Source: Liquidambar formosana (Eukaryota > Streptophyta > Magnoliopsida > Saxifragales > Altingiaceae). Taken from it: a stretch of 64,000 nt of DNA. The DNA lies in contig CM077826.1 in assembly GCA_039720395.1 (NCBI GenBank), forward strand, positions 15,371,962 through 15,435,961, given 5' to 3'. Each line of letters opens with the position of its first letter. The stretch's first letter is position 1. The notes beneath the pieces are model-generated. The model saw only the letters and a program-made list of their open reading frames with translations. It searched no databases and had not been told where the DNA came from. Below are positions 1 through 11,276 of the stretch, in pieces. Position numbers and translations under genes: made by a program.

Positions 1-1072
1 CACAATAAATGTTTAAATTAGGCATCCTATTAAGAGAAAGTACGTCATCTGTTTACTATGGAGTTTTTTTTTTTATAATGAAAGGATGCGATTTTTCAAT
101 CATCAATTTAAACAAGCTTTCCTTTTGCGTGTGCTAGATACCAAGAGAGAAGCATCCAAGATATTTCTTTATGTTGTTTTATTTTTATTTATGGAGTATT
201 TTAAAATGTTTTCCTCCCTTTATATATGATAGAAGTGTTTTTAGAGCCATACGTGGTACTACCTGATAAACGTAAGAATTAAGTCTTTAAAAACCAAGTT
301 ATTGACTAAAACTAATAAAACCCAACTAATACTAATGTCATGATCACCGACCACCGACCACCAATCTAAACAAATTATTGGTTGAGTTAGAACTAGAAAA
401 TCATAAAATTGAAAATTAGAAGGCGACGTTTCATCAGAAACCCATCGACTATGTCTCTTAGTCCCTAAATATATTTTGGAATAACATTCTTTATTTTTCT
501 AATTATTTTATTTTATTTTTTTGAATCCCCTTAAATAAGTTTTCTTCTTGCCGAAATATGACTATGTCTATAATATCGATATAATCAAATTGAGAATTGG
601 ATATCATTAGGTTAATCGATCACCCTCCGAGTTAGTTTATATCAAGATAATTAATCTCCAAAAACCCAAACACGTGGAAAAGGATATAAAGCCATCACAT
701 GTAAGTATGTAACAAGCAGAGGGGGCAAAGAATTATAATATTATGTTCAACAATATCTTGATTATGAATTATTCTTGGAAGCTGCTCAAAGGTTAGTCAC
801 AGGCGGAAATTTCTTAAGCATGTTATTTTTGCTCCAAAGTCAAAACCCCATGGGCCATGACTATGCCCATGTTAAAAGTCTGAAATATAGTGGAGCCCAT
901 GATGCAGCCATTACCAAATCTTGTCAAAAAGAGCTGCCTTCCTTGACTAGCTAGGTGCCATGTCATCCCTTGACTAAATGAATGGTCATATTATTTCTTA
1001 TAACAAATGAAGATCGATGGAAAGGAGGAGGAAAAAGAAACTGAAATTTCCTTTGCGTATTTTATATGCTGA
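1..1072. other. Intergenic, upstream part of CNL unit A
   Basis: No gene is seen. Short blocks match sequence upstream of the second CNL gene: the start of the window resembles 7111-7180, the block around 91-130 resembles 8413-8460, and the block around 350-415 resembles 7555-7605. This marks the region as the left unit of the tandem duplication. A stretch around 925-960 matches 10978-11010. Confidence 0.6.
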
Positions 1073-1256
1073 TCGACGTGCCCAGTTACAATGCAATAAT
1101 TTTTTTTTTTATTTATCAGAGGTTGCTGGCAGTGGGGATCAGAGGTCGCTGGCAGTGGGGACATACTTAAAGTCAAATGTACAAGAGTGCTTAAAGAGCT
1201 CCGGTTCTTACTTCTTACCCACCCTAAATAATCATTCTTTTTCCTCTCACAATTAG
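1073..1256 (+). repeat. Distal copy of the CNL core-promoter segment
   Basis: This block shares an ordered series of short matches (GTGCCCAGTT near the start, then a run like ACAAGAGTGCTTAAAGAGCT, then AATAATCATTCTTT) with 1788-1966 and with 11090-11276. Those two blocks lie directly in front of the two CNL start codons. No CNL reading frame follows this copy. It also contains an imperfect direct repeat of about 23 bp (1119-1160, the GCTGGCAGTGGGGA block twice). Confidence 0.6.
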
Positions 1257-1787
1257 AATCTTTAATTTAAGCTATCTATGTTCAGTAGAAAGAATGAAAA
1301 AATAAGAGGACAAAAATAAGAGAGGGATAGAGTTTTCATCCTTTAGGGAAGAAAATAGATCTTTTTTCCTTTTTTTTTTTTTTTTTAATTTTAATTTGGT
1401 AGAGGGATGATGAAAATGAATAATTACATATTTCACCATTCTATATTTCTACTCTCCTAAAGAGAAATGAATAATTATGCTGGAAGGATATTCTTGTTGC
1501 ATCAACTAATACTCCACATTTCCGTTCATTTTTCTTCTCAAAAGTGGGAATTGAGAGAAAATATTTTGGTAGGCTGAAAGGAAAAATCTATCATTCCAGT
1601 ACTTGTTCAATTCTTTCCCTCTGTTTTGCCTTCTTAATAAACGATAGAGAAATGTCTCATTTCCTGCCCTTTTCCTTTGTCCTCTTTCCTTCCTCTGACT
1701 TTTCCTTTCTACCAAACAAGGGCGCCTTACAAACCATGGGTAACGTGATTGAGTTTCCTATATATAACTACTTAATTAATATGCTGC
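1257..1787. other. Inserted spacer between two promoter copies
   Basis: AT-rich sequence with a T run (about 1370-1386). It contains an upstream ATG in the context ACAAACCATGGGTAACG (ATG at 1735), which mimics the start context of both CNL genes but leads only to a short frame. No gene is recognised. Confidence 0.5.
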
Positions 1788-1966
1788 CGTGCCCAGTTTA
1801 AATGCAAAAATATTTTTATCTTTATTTTATTTAAAAAGAGATTGATATTGGGACATGTAATTGTAAGTCATTTGCACAAGAGTACTTAGAGAGCTCCTGT
1901 TCTTGAATCTCCGGACCCCAAATACCTATTCTTTCTTCCTCCCACAATTTGAATCTTTTACAAACC
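1788..1966 (+). promoter_or_regulatory. Proximal promoter / 5'UTR of CNL gene 1
   Basis: This is homologous to 11090-11276 in front of CNL gene 2 and to the distal copy at 1073-1256. It ends in ACAAACC directly before ATGGGT, the same start context as gene 2. The conservation between paralogues suggests it holds the transcription start and 5'UTR. No unambiguous TATA box was picked out. Confidence 0.5.
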
Positions 1967-4672
1967 ATGGGTATTGTGTGGTCTGCAATCTCAATCTCAA
2001 TCTCAAACTCGCTCAATGATGTGGTCACTTCCTGCTTGAATTGGTTGGCTCAGCCAGTGAACTATGTACGTGAACTCGAAGAAAATCTTGCTACTTTGAT
2101 GACTGAATGGGAAGAGCTGAAGAGAATGAGGAACGATGTCAAGAGAAGGGTCGACCTCGCTGAGGAACAACAAATGAAGCGGCGGCTGGACCAAGTAGAA
2201 GGGTGGCTTGTGGACGTGCGAAGTATGGAACCTCAAGTTGAAAAACTGATAACAGATGGCTCTCAAGAAATCCGGCAAAAATGGCTTGGAGGTTATTGTC
2301 CCAAAAACTTCAAAACCAGCTTCAAGCTTGGGAAGAAAGTAGCCAAGAAGCTAGAAGAGGTGGCTGCTCTCAAGGGCAGAGGAGTATTCGAAGTAGTGGC
2401 TGATAAACTACCTTTACCTTCGGTGGACGAAAGGCCTAGTGAACCAACAATAGGCTTGAATTCAACGTTTGATGAGGTTTGGAGCTACATTGACGATGAA
2501 CAAGTGGGAATTATTGGCTTGTATGGAATGAGTGGTGTTGGCAAGACTAGCCTCCTGACCAAAATCAATAACAAGTTCTGCAACACAACTCATTGTTTCG
2601 ATGTTGTGATTTGGGTAGTGGCGTCCAAAAATCCAGACCCCATAAACGTTCAAGATGACATTGGAAAAAGGATCGGATTTCATGACGAGACATGGAGCCA
2701 AAAGAGCCAAGAAAAGAAAGCTTCGGACATATTTAGAATCTTGAAGAAAAAGAAGTTTGTGCTGTTGTTGGACGATATATGGGAGCGGTTTGAATTAACA
2801 AAGGTGGGCATTCCACTTCCGAATGAAGAAAATGGGTCCAAGGTAGTATTTACAACACGATTTGAGCATGTGTGTGGCCTTATGGATGCTCATAGGAAGA
2901 TCAGAGTGCAGTGTTTGGCATGGGAAGAAGCATGGGATTTGTTTAAAACAAAGGTCAGAGAAGACACCCTTAAGTTCCATCCAGAAATAACTGACCTGGC
3001 TAAAACTATGGCGAGAGAGTGTGGCGGTTTGCCACTTGCCCTCATTGCTATTGGCCGAGCCATGGCTTGCAAAAAGTCTCTCGAAGAATGGAGTCATGAT
3101 TCTCAACTATTACGGAACTCTGCCGCAGAGTTTTCAGGTATGGAAGAAAAGGTGTTTTTTCATTTAAAGTTCAGCTTCGATAATTTACAATCTGATACAA
3201 TCAGATCTTGTTTCTTATATTGTTCTTTATTTCCGGAAGACTGCTTTATTTCTAAAGAGAAACTAATAGAATTCTGGATATGTGAGGGATTTTTGGATCA
3301 ATTTGATGATTTTAATAGAGCCCAAAACCAGGGACACCATATTATTGGTACTCTTATTCGTGCATGTTTATTGGAGGAGCATTCAGGTGATACAGTTAAA
3401 ATGCATGACATGATCCGCGACATGGCCTTGTGGTTACCTTGTAAATATGGAACGGTGAAGGACAAGGTTTTGGTGCAAGCTAGAGCTGGCTTAAAAAAAG
3501 CACCTGAGGTTGGAAAATGGGAAGGGGTAGGAAGGATGTCTTTGATGCACAACAAAATTGAGGAATTAATAGAGATTCCTGCTTGTCCAAATCTCTTAAC
3601 TTTGTTTCTCAATAACAATTATTTGGAGAAGATCACCCCTGGCTTCTTCCAGAGCATGAACAATCTAAGGATTTTGGATCTATCATGGAACAGGTATTTA
3701 GATGAGTTACCAATGGAAATTTCTGAACTGGTCTCATTACAATATCTAGATTTGTCCTTCACAAATATAAGGGAGTTTCCAATTGTGTTCAGGAACTTGG
3801 TGAAATTGAAGTATTTGAACTTGGACAATACCATAGAATGTGATGTAATTCCACAAGGAGTGCTATCGAGTTTTAAAAAGTTGCAAGTTTTGAAAATGCA
3901 GGAGTGTCATTCATTTGATATATCGGAGGAAGACAATGTTTTGTCTGGTCGATTTGAAAGATTCATAATGGAATTAGAGTGTCTGGAAGACTTGAGTCAT
4001 TTAGGGATAACCATAAAAACTGACTCTGCTCTCCAATGTATTTTAAAATCCCCCAAGTTACGAAGCTGCATCAAAAGTCTATCTCTCGGTTCATTCATGG
4101 GTTCAAAAAATCTGCGTTTGTCATTTATCAAAAGTATGAAGTGTCTGCATCGTCTTGAATTCATTGGGTGCTGGGATCTAAAAAATTTGGTAGTTGGGAT
4201 GGAAAATTCCGCGACCATAAGCCGCCCAAGCTTCCACAACCTTCGGCATGTAGGCTTTTATACCTGCTCGAAGTTGAAGGAACTAACATGGCTTCTTTTT
4301 GCACCAAACCTCGAGGAACTTGTGATAGAAAATTGCCATAAAATGAAAGAAATAATTTGTGGTAAATGGAGTGAAGCCACAGAGGAAGGACCACATCTAC
4401 ACCTCTTCGCAAAACTAAAGACCCTAAATTTATGTTATCTGCCGAAGCTGAAGAGCATCCATTTGAATGCCCTGCCCTTCCCTTGCTTGGAATCCCTTAT
4501 AGTGGATTATTGCCCAAATTTGAAGAAGCTCCCACTCAACTCTGAGAGTGTCAAGGGACGTCAAACTGTTATTATGGGAGGTGAACTCTGGTGGCAAAAG
4601 TTAGAGTGGGAAGATGAAGCTACTCAAAATGCTTTTCTTCACCATTTCCAAATCTTGAACGACAGAATCTAG
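1967..4672 (+). CDS. CC-NBS-LRR disease-resistance protein, RPS5 type (copy 1)
   Basis: Intracellular immune receptor of the coiled-coil NB-ARC LRR class, 901 aa, one exon. I use the ATG at 1967 because the CNL paralogue starts at the same ACAAACC-ATGGG context; the frame is open a little further upstream only through a TTG. Domains: N-terminal coiled coil with a WLVDV motif (residues about 25-150); Walker A GMSGVGKT (187-194); kinase-2 LLLDDIW (Asp269/270); RNBS-B NGSKVVFTTR (289-298); CGGLPLAL (352-359); RNBS-D CFLYCSLFPED (415-425); MHD MHD (479-481); then leucine-rich repeats to the C-terminus. The start MGIVWS fits an N-myristoylation consensus (Gly2, Ser6) but has no Cys3/4 for palmitoylation, unlike copy 2. 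Walker A has Ser where copy 2 has Gly. All NB-ARC motifs are intact, so it is probably functional. The pathogen effector recognised cannot be read from the sequence. Confidence 0.95.
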   Translation: MGIVWSAISISISNSLNDVVTSCLNWLAQPVNYVRELEENLATLMTEWEELKRMRNDVKRRVDLAEEQQMKRRLDQVEGWLVDVRSMEPQVEKLITDGSQEIRQKWLGGYCPKNFKTSFKLGKKVAKKLEEVAALKGRGVFEVVADKLPLPSVDERPSEPTIGLNSTFDEVWSYIDDEQVGIIGLYGMSGVGKTSLLTKINNKFCNTTHCFDVVIWVVASKNPDPINVQDDIGKRIGFHDETWSQKSQEKKASDIFRILKKKKFVLLLDDIWERFELTKVGIPLPNEENGSKVVFTTRFEHVCGLMDAHRKIRVQCLAWEEAWDLFKTKVREDTLKFHPEITDLAKTMARECGGLPLALIAIGRAMACKKSLEEWSHDSQLLRNSAAEFSGMEEKVFFHLKFSFDNLQSDTIRSCFLYCSLFPEDCFISKEKLIEFWICEGFLDQFDDFNRAQNQGHHIIGTLIRACLLEEHSGDTVKMHDMIRDMALWLPCKYGTVKDKVLVQARAGLKKAPEVGKWEGVGRMSLMHNKIEELIEIPACPNLLTLFLNNNYLEKITPGFFQSMNNLRILDLSWNRYLDELPMEISELVSLQYLDLSFTNIREFPIVFRNLVKLKYLNLDNTIECDVIPQGVLSSFKKLQVLKMQECHSFDISEEDNVLSGRFERFIMELECLEDLSHLGITIKTDSALQCILKSPKLRSCIKSLSLGSFMGSKNLRLSFIKSMKCLHRLEFIGCWDLKNLVVGMENSATISRPSFHNLRHVGFYTCSKLKELTWLLFAPNLEELVIENCHKMKEIICGKWSEATEEGPHLHLFAKLKTLNLCYLPKLKSIHLNALPFPCLESLIVDYCPNLKKLPLNSESVKGRQTVIMGGELWWQKLEWEDEATQNAFLHHFQILNDRI

Positions 4673-5018
4673 GAGGAAGCACGAGAAGGAGATGGAAGGA
4701 ATCAATTTTGGAAGGGTTGAGGAAAGTACAGTCTTCCATCAACTCCTTCACTTCTCTCGTAGACAATGCGACCACGATGACCTCCAACTGACTTCCTTCT
4801 GATGGCGACTTCTGATTCTCCATTGAAGACCCCTGACCGGCAACATTTCATCGATTGACAAGGTCCGACCATGTATGTTGTTTCTCTCTACTTGATCTAT
4901 ATCTTTCTAATATCTTTATCTCTTCTTCTTCTTCTTCTTGGTTTCCTCCCAATCATAATTACCCATTTGTTTTAGTTCATTTTTCATTCTAAACTGTTTG
5001 TGAGCTTCAATTCTACAG

Positions 5019-5108
5019 GTTGATGAAGATGAAAATCATGTGGAAGTGGTCCTTATTATGTCGACCGTAGAACCTGGACTTGGTGGACAAATGTTCATGC
5101 CAAAATGA
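5019..5108 (+). pseudogene. Ribulose-phosphate 3-epimerase exon relic (unit A)
   Basis: After a good acceptor (TTCTACAG) the frame reads ENHVEVVLIMSTVEPGLGG followed by QMFMPK and a stop. This matches the cytosolic ribulose-5-phosphate 3-epimerase core known as VLVMTVEPGFGGQKFM, with an extra codon (Ser) inserted before TVEP. No full gene surrounds it, so it is a non-functional fragment. The corresponding exon in unit B is at 15173-15253. Confidence 0.75.
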
Positions 5109-6320
5109 TCCTCGCGAAATGACTTTGCCTCCTCCGTTTTTCGTCCTGGTGGAGTTGAAGGTTTTGTCACTTTGCTCCCCAATCCATAACTGATTTGTTT
5201 TTTTATTTTTGTTTGCCTTATTTTTGAAGAATTACCAAAATTGGAGAGATTGAATATCTTTCATGGGATGTTTTGGGTGTTTGTACTAGTGTTTTTCCTC
5301 ATTATAGTACAACGTCTGCAGGATAGCTTTCATTGTAGGCAGCCATCCAGAGCTGCCAGGAGGAAGATTGGAAGAATTAAGCACTCTGAATGTTGGTTGT
5401 TGTTGGCTTCCCACCTTATGGGCTTACCCACTTTGTGTTTTTGGTGTAAACCATTTGGGCCTTGGGCAAATAAAATAATAGAAAAGAAAAGTAATAAAAA
5501 TCAGAATTTTGGGAGATGAAAGGGTAAGTTCTGGACTCTTCCTACTTTACCTTCTTCTGCCTTTTTCGTTTGGTGCTGATCTTGGTCCTAGTGCACTTTA
5601 CTTTCGTCACTTTTGCTCAAAGGTGTCATCTATCTTTGCCTGGGTACAAAAGACAGCACTTGTTATTGTCATTGTGAAGCTTCGTCTTTGATTTTCTGGG
5701 TAATATTCTGCTGCTGTCCAGCTGAAGTTTGTGTGGCTTATGCTCCATTAATCTTTAGGTTAAATTGGGTTTCTTTGTTATAAGTTTGGAGGTCTTTTGT
5801 TCTACTAATTTGGTGAGATCTTTTCATTCTTGTATTTACTGAAAATTTGTTGAAATACACCTTTGGTGTTTGTTTAATTGTATTTGAGACATTGTATCTT
5901 TTGTACTCAAACTTTGTTTATAGTGAAAAAATCGACTTCGATCTCACCCGTGGATGTACCTCATTTTGAGGGAACCACGTAAATTTTTGTGTCCCCATTT
6001 TACTTTCTTTGTTTGATATATTTTCTGAAATTTTAGTTGTTGCGTTTTTATTATCTCTCCTTGATTTACACTTGTGGGAAGTATTTTTCCTAACAGTTGT
6101 AAGGAAGTAATGACGGAGAAAGGGTTGTTGGAGCAGCGAGTAATGTTGAAAGCAAGAGCGAGAGCGAGGCAATTGCCATTACTGTCGCCGGGCGATTAAC
6201 ACTCCTCATATACGTATATATATAGCTCTTCCTTTCTGCCGTCCTTCAGTTTGTGCCTTTGTGCTTTAGATTAAAATTTTCTTTTAGCCCTTTTCAAATG
6301 TCAAAATACAGGGACATAGT
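5109..6320. other. Non-genic sequence, partly an insertion relative to unit B
   Basis: The stretch around 5260-5300 (CATGGGATGTTTTGGGTGT) matches 15321-15345 in unit B, where the LTR-like block follows almost at once. In this unit about 1 kb of extra sequence intervenes. It includes an LTR-like piece near 5940-5985 (CCCGTGGATGTA then AACCACGTAAATTTTTGTGT). No convincing gene was found; two short frames at 5241-5519 and 5509-5691 have no recognisable domain. Confidence 0.5.
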
Positions 6321-6779
6321 GTTGTACCGTCGTCAGTTGTGTGGGTGTCTCGAATTCAAACCCAATCCGACCAACCGTTTAATGGGCCAACAGGCCCAAC
6401 ACGACCTGACTTGAATCTGGTTAGTTTTGACCCGACTTGTATTTCTTAGTTTGACCCGGTTATATAAGGGGTCTTTAAAGCTTTTATTCGTTAAATAAAA
6501 ATGACCTAGATCTGACAGAGTGAGAGGCAGCATTTGGGTGTACTTTGGGGTTAGGGTATTGTGAGACTAAAGTTGTTTGTAATCTTGATCTTTAATGTAG
6601 AATTTCTCGCCATCTTCACCCGTGGATATAGGTTATAATCCGAACCACATAAATTATGAATATTTATGTCTGCATTTTATTTTTTTGGCCCGCCGGGGGG
6701 GGGGGGGGGGGTGCGTTTTCTTTGTTGACCTTCGATCTTCTATTTGCCTTGATACCGGAGTCATGATGTACCATAACAC
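6321..6779. repeat. Copia-type LTR-like fragment (unit A)
   Basis: Begins near TGTTGTACCG and ends near CCATAACA. It contains a TATA-like TTATATAAGGGG (about 6460) and the motif series CACCCGTGGATATAGG then GAACCACATAAAT that I associate with the R/U5 part of plant Copia LTRs. The same series lies at 15366-15710 and about 20815-20966. No second LTR or internal domain is present nearby, so it is a solo LTR or fragment. Ends are approximate. Confidence 0.5.
6695..6711 (+). repeat. Poly-G tract of 17 bases
   Basis: A homopolymer of G inside the LTR-like block, absent from the homologous sequence in unit B (about 15620-15650). It may be real or an assembly/sequencing artefact. Confidence 0.8.
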
Positions 6780-7439
6780 AAAAAAATAGAGATGGAGTAA
6801 TTTGCTCGGATGATGAAACAAATGGTCACAAACATTTCGCGTGCATTAGAGTCATTGTGTGTAAAGTGCACAAATCTGTTGGAAGAAATTAATTTTGTAA
6901 AATTCGTGATCAACATCAAAATATGCTTTAATAGCGAGAGATTCACCATAATGGGGTGGAAGAGTGTAATGGTCTCTATAATATTATTCTTATATTTTCC
7001 CTAAATGGGTTAGTGTTGAATTACGTCAATGATTAATATATATATAAATTCATGTTTGATTACCAAGGCCGGTTGGGAGGGGGCTCCCCTCCCCTAAGGC
7101 GCGCCAGTCATCAATAAATGTTTAAATTAGACATCCAATTAAGATGAAGCTAGTCATCTGTTTAGTATTTTATATTAGACGCATGAGCCAAAAGAATGCC
7201 ACTTTTTTCAATCATCAACTTTTTTCTTTTTTTTTTTGACGATCAATAAAATTTATCATTATCTCTAACCTCTCGTATCAAGAAATGAGTATCAATTAAT
7301 GTTTTTCCACAAATTTGAATCCAAAATCACCTGTTTAACGAGTCAATAGAATTTCATTAGGTTATTATATTATTGACTAAATCTGTCAACTTAAACAAGC
7401 TTTCACTTAGCAGTTAGCAGAGGAGGGAGGGGGAAAAAG

Positions 7440-7472
<33 letters not shown>

Positions 7473-8600
7473 ATTTCCTTTTGCATGTGCTAGAAAGTTA
7501 TCGGTCCATCATTTACAAGTCACAAATTACGATTGGACAGTCTATGCTACCAAACTTCCAACCACTAATCTGAACAAATTATTGATAGGTCTAAAACAAG
7601 AAAAATCATAAGAAAACCCAACGACCAGGTCTCTAGTTTATGGATTAATTTGGTTACATGAGATAGTATCCAACTAATATCTAAATTCTTTACCTAAATT
7701 ATATACTTTATTGACAATATATATTTTGGAAAATATTTCGATCCCAGGAATATAATTTTTTTTTTTAAAATGTCAAATGAAGAGTAATTTTTTTTTTTAT
7801 AATTTTTTTAAATGTCAAACGAAGAGTATTCCAAGTCCTTGGGCTTAGAGGGCCCAAACATGTAGAGTGTATGAAGCTATGTTAAGTTAAATATTTAATC
7901 AATGTGTGATATGAGACTTCCGAACACTCTTTATCATTAGGAATGAAATGATTTGATATCATATTAAATTTCAAACCTGAAAGTTCAAACTATTTGGTAG
8001 AGATCCAAACAGGTGTATAAAGACATATTAAACTCGATATTTAATTAATGAGAGATGTGAGACTCGTCATCACTTTCGATCAGCTTCTACCAAAGATGAA
8101 TCGCCCGCTAAACAATGATTATATTAGGAGTTTAGGACGATTTATAGTAGGACTATTTAGAAGAGGTTGTTAAGAGTAGCTTTCGAATTCAGGATTTTGT
8201 CTATGGGCCTCAAATTTTATGGCAAGGGCATATAAGGAAATAAGTGTAGTAATTTGTTGCTTTAGATTCAATTGCCTCTCCTGACTTCTTATTTATGTGA
8301 CACCCTTTTTTTCAGGGCTTGGTCTTGGATTTGAGTGAGGAGTGAAACATGTAACGTGCGGATAAAGAATAATAATAGCAAGTTTAATTTTAAATTTTTC
8401 TTAATTGGAAGCTGATTTTCAATCATCAATTCAAACAAGCTTTCCTGTGGCGTGTACTAGTTGGCAATCGATCCCTCATTTTCAAGTAACAGTTGGACAG
8501 TCTGTACTACTATACACGAGAGAAGCAGCCATGATCTTTCATTTTTGTTTTTGCTTTTGATATTATATATATATATATATATATATTTATTATTATTATT
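6780..8600. other. Intergenic, no gene
   Basis: AT-rich sequence containing the tail of unit A, the start of unit B near 7111, a poly-A run (about 7441-7469) and scattered low-complexity tracts. A TA/TTA microsatellite lies at about 8564-8606. No coding frame with a recognisable domain was found. Confidence 0.6.
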
Positions 8601-8607
8601 ATTATTA

Positions 8608-10642
8608 CTCTCTCCATTTCAATTTAAATATCCCTTTTCAAAAAGAAAAATGTCCGTAGGACCGACTCAAAGGCCGAAATTGCAAAAAATACAATGTTAC
8701 CTAAGGGTGTGCGCAGATCGGTTTGGCATGATTAGGAGAGAAATTATCAACCAACCCGTCAAGGGTAGTTTGTAAAATTTTCTAACCCATTGCCAAACCA
8801 TTGGTCCTAAAAACTCGCGGATTGATTGATTTTTTTTTGCGGTTTTGAACCAACGGTTTCGGCGGATTGACGGGTTGTATTATTCCCTTTCATAAATTTT
8901 ATGAGAATTGTCAAATGGCCAAAAGGTGTACTTTTATAATCTTTATGATGATAGTTTGTTGATTTCTTAACAAAAATGTTTAGAGACAAACTTTTTTTTT
9001 TTTTTTTTTTGGGTAAAAAGAGACAAATCATTTAACATTCTACAATATCAAATCTCACAAAATAATTATAGATCAAGCAACAAGAAGTTTTAAAAAAAAA
9101 CCTTTAATGACTTAACATGTCTTGTAGAAAGTGTTTATATTATATATATATATACACAATTGAAAGCGGGTTGGGTTGGTTTATTGGCGGTTTGACAAAG
9201 TTCAATTCACCAACTAGATTGAACCGTCAAATTTATTACTCAACCCACCCAAACCAATTCGCCTATTTTCTCAAACTGCTTGAATCGGTGCGGAGTAGAA
9301 CAGATTAATTTGATTTGACAGATTGAGCAGTTTTTTTGCACATCCCTAATGTTACCCCTCAAGATAAACAAGCACAATCCCACGCACTAGCGAAAAACTC
9401 TCTCCCACTTATCTCCTTGTACGGACCACTTTCTCTTTCTCTTCATAAGATAGAACCTGTCCCCTTCTAGAAATTACTCTCTCCCTTCTACAGTTCTACC
9501 CACCACAAAACATGAACATCCACTCCAAAAAAGAGCTCCACTTTTGGCCGGAAGTGACTTATATGGAAGCAACAAGCAGATTGGTTGATCACTTACAACA
9601 AGAAACAACCACCAGCGTTTGGTGCAGTACCTGCATTTTGGGGAACTCACCATCAAATACCCAAAAATCCCGGCATGATTAAAACTCTAGTGACTTCAAC
9701 TTTATCTTTCTTATATTCAGATCCTTTTTTGTCTAGTTTGTTCATGCATGGCCAGATCTGATCTTGGAGTATGAAAGATGGGTGCGATTTGCATAGTGAG
9801 ACTTCGACCACAACTTGCCACTGTTCGAGGAGCTTGATGGATGTGATTTATGCGGTGGCTTCACCTCGTTCTTGATGGAATACATAGTCGATTTGCCTGG
9901 TTCTTCTCCATCTTCCTTTTTTTTATTTTTTCATTTTTTGGCTACTGGTTGTATCATTTGGATCAGGATATGTATAATTTGGATTGGGATATTTATCGTG
10001 TTTTTAAGGATAATTATCTCAAATTATATTGATTTTTCAAGATAATTATCTTTAATTTATAGATAATCCTAAATAATTATCCTAATAATCTAGATAATTT
10101 CTATGTAATTTTTCTCAAGAATTTCATCCCTAGGTTGGATCTAATTTTTTTTTCGTAGATTTTTTTATTGCATCTAGGTATGTTTAACGAGTTTATCTCG
10201 GTTTTTAATTTTCTGATTTTTATCTTGATTTTGTTTTGAATTTCTTTCCTTTTCTGGTTTTTATCTGAATTTTCAAAATAAAAATCTTTGGTTCTTTATA
10301 TACTGAGCATGATTCTTGCTTTGATTTTGAGCGTGATTTTTTGTTGAATATTCGACACAAATTGGGAAGTAGGTTTTTAGTCTTTTGGTATAGATGTGTG
10401 AGATCCTTTGAGTGTTAGTTTTTTGTATCAATGAGTAAGACACCAACACATCAGTTGGCCCCTATTCGGCCTTCATCTCTCGTCCTAATTATTACCACTC
10501 TTTTACCGTACAAAACATTGGAAAGAAAAAAAGAACTTTTTTAAGGATAATTTAGAAAATTTAATAAAATTTTTTTTTGATTTTTTGAATGTGAAACATC
10601 CTAAAATAAAAAAGAAAGCCACTTAAATTGAAATGGAAGAAG
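8608..10642. mobile_element. Possible Tc1/mariner-type non-autonomous element
   Basis: The left end (from 8608, CTCTCTCCATTTCAATTTAA) and the right end (to 10642, inverted, CTTCTTCCATTTCAATTTAA) form an inverted repeat of about 23 bp, each flanked by TA. No transposase frame is present. The hAT element at 8702-9348 is nested inside. The insertion would explain most of the extra length upstream of CNL gene 2. Alternatively these are two separate solo ends of one repeat family. Confidence 0.4.
8702..9348. mobile_element. hAT-type MITE with perfect 8-bp target duplication
   Basis: Terminal inverted repeats TAAGGGTGTGC and (inverted) TAGGGATGTGC, 9 of 11 matching, bounded by the direct repeat ATGTTACC at 8694-8701 and 9349-9356. 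An 8-bp duplication and terminal GGGTGTGC-like ends are typical of hAT superfamily elements. It is 647 bp with no transposase, so non-autonomous. The interior holds subterminal GGTTTGG / GGCGGTTTGA-like motifs in both orientations. Confidence 0.8.
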
Positions 10643-11089
10643 TATTATTTTTGTACAGTATGGAACTATAAGTTATAAATTAAGTATATGCCATCAAATT
10701 GAGATTTACTCCAAATATCAATAGGTCAAGCTCAAAAACTCATTTTCTGGACAGGTCTCCCTTTGGAATTAGATTTAAATGTCACAATTTTACATGCTAA
10801 GGAGTTCAAATTTACCCACCAAAATGAGCTCATTAAAGTGATTAAACACAATCATGTTTTTGATAAATTTTTTAATCGGTTAGCTAACCTATCACATTAC
10901 TCGATAAGTAAATTTAAACAAAAAAAAATTTACAATATGTACTATGTAGCATTGCTCATTATTAAATATTGACAGCAGAGCTGCCTTCTCTGACTAGCTG
11001 CCTTCCTCCATTATTTATTTATTTTTTATTATTTTTTATTTTGTTTTGTGTGTGGATAAGTTCGCTGCCTAACTCGGCAAAGTGAATGG

Positions 11090-11276
11090 CCCATGACTTT
11101 TCAGTGCATTTTATATTTTCTTATCAGAGGCAGCTGGCCGTGGGACATATATATTGCTTATTGGAAGCCAAAAGTACAAGAGTGCTTAATTAAAAAGCTG
11201 CTGTTCTTGAATTTCCACACCCCAAATAATCATTCTTCGTCCTTTCACATTTACGGAGTAGATTCTGTTACAAACC
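11090..11276 (+). promoter_or_regulatory. Proximal promoter / 5'UTR of CNL gene 2
   Basis: Homologous to 1788-1966 and 1073-1256. Shared blocks include AGTACAAGAGTGCTTAA, CCCAAATAATCATTCTT and the final ACAAACC before ATGGG. Only one copy is present here, in contrast to gene 1. Confidence 0.5.

Noticed and set aside
1949..1966. Longer start (TTG at 1949) for CNL gene 1
   Set aside because: The paralogue starts at the identical ACAAACC-ATGGG context, and plants rarely use TTG. The ATG at 1967 gives the expected Gly2 N-terminus.
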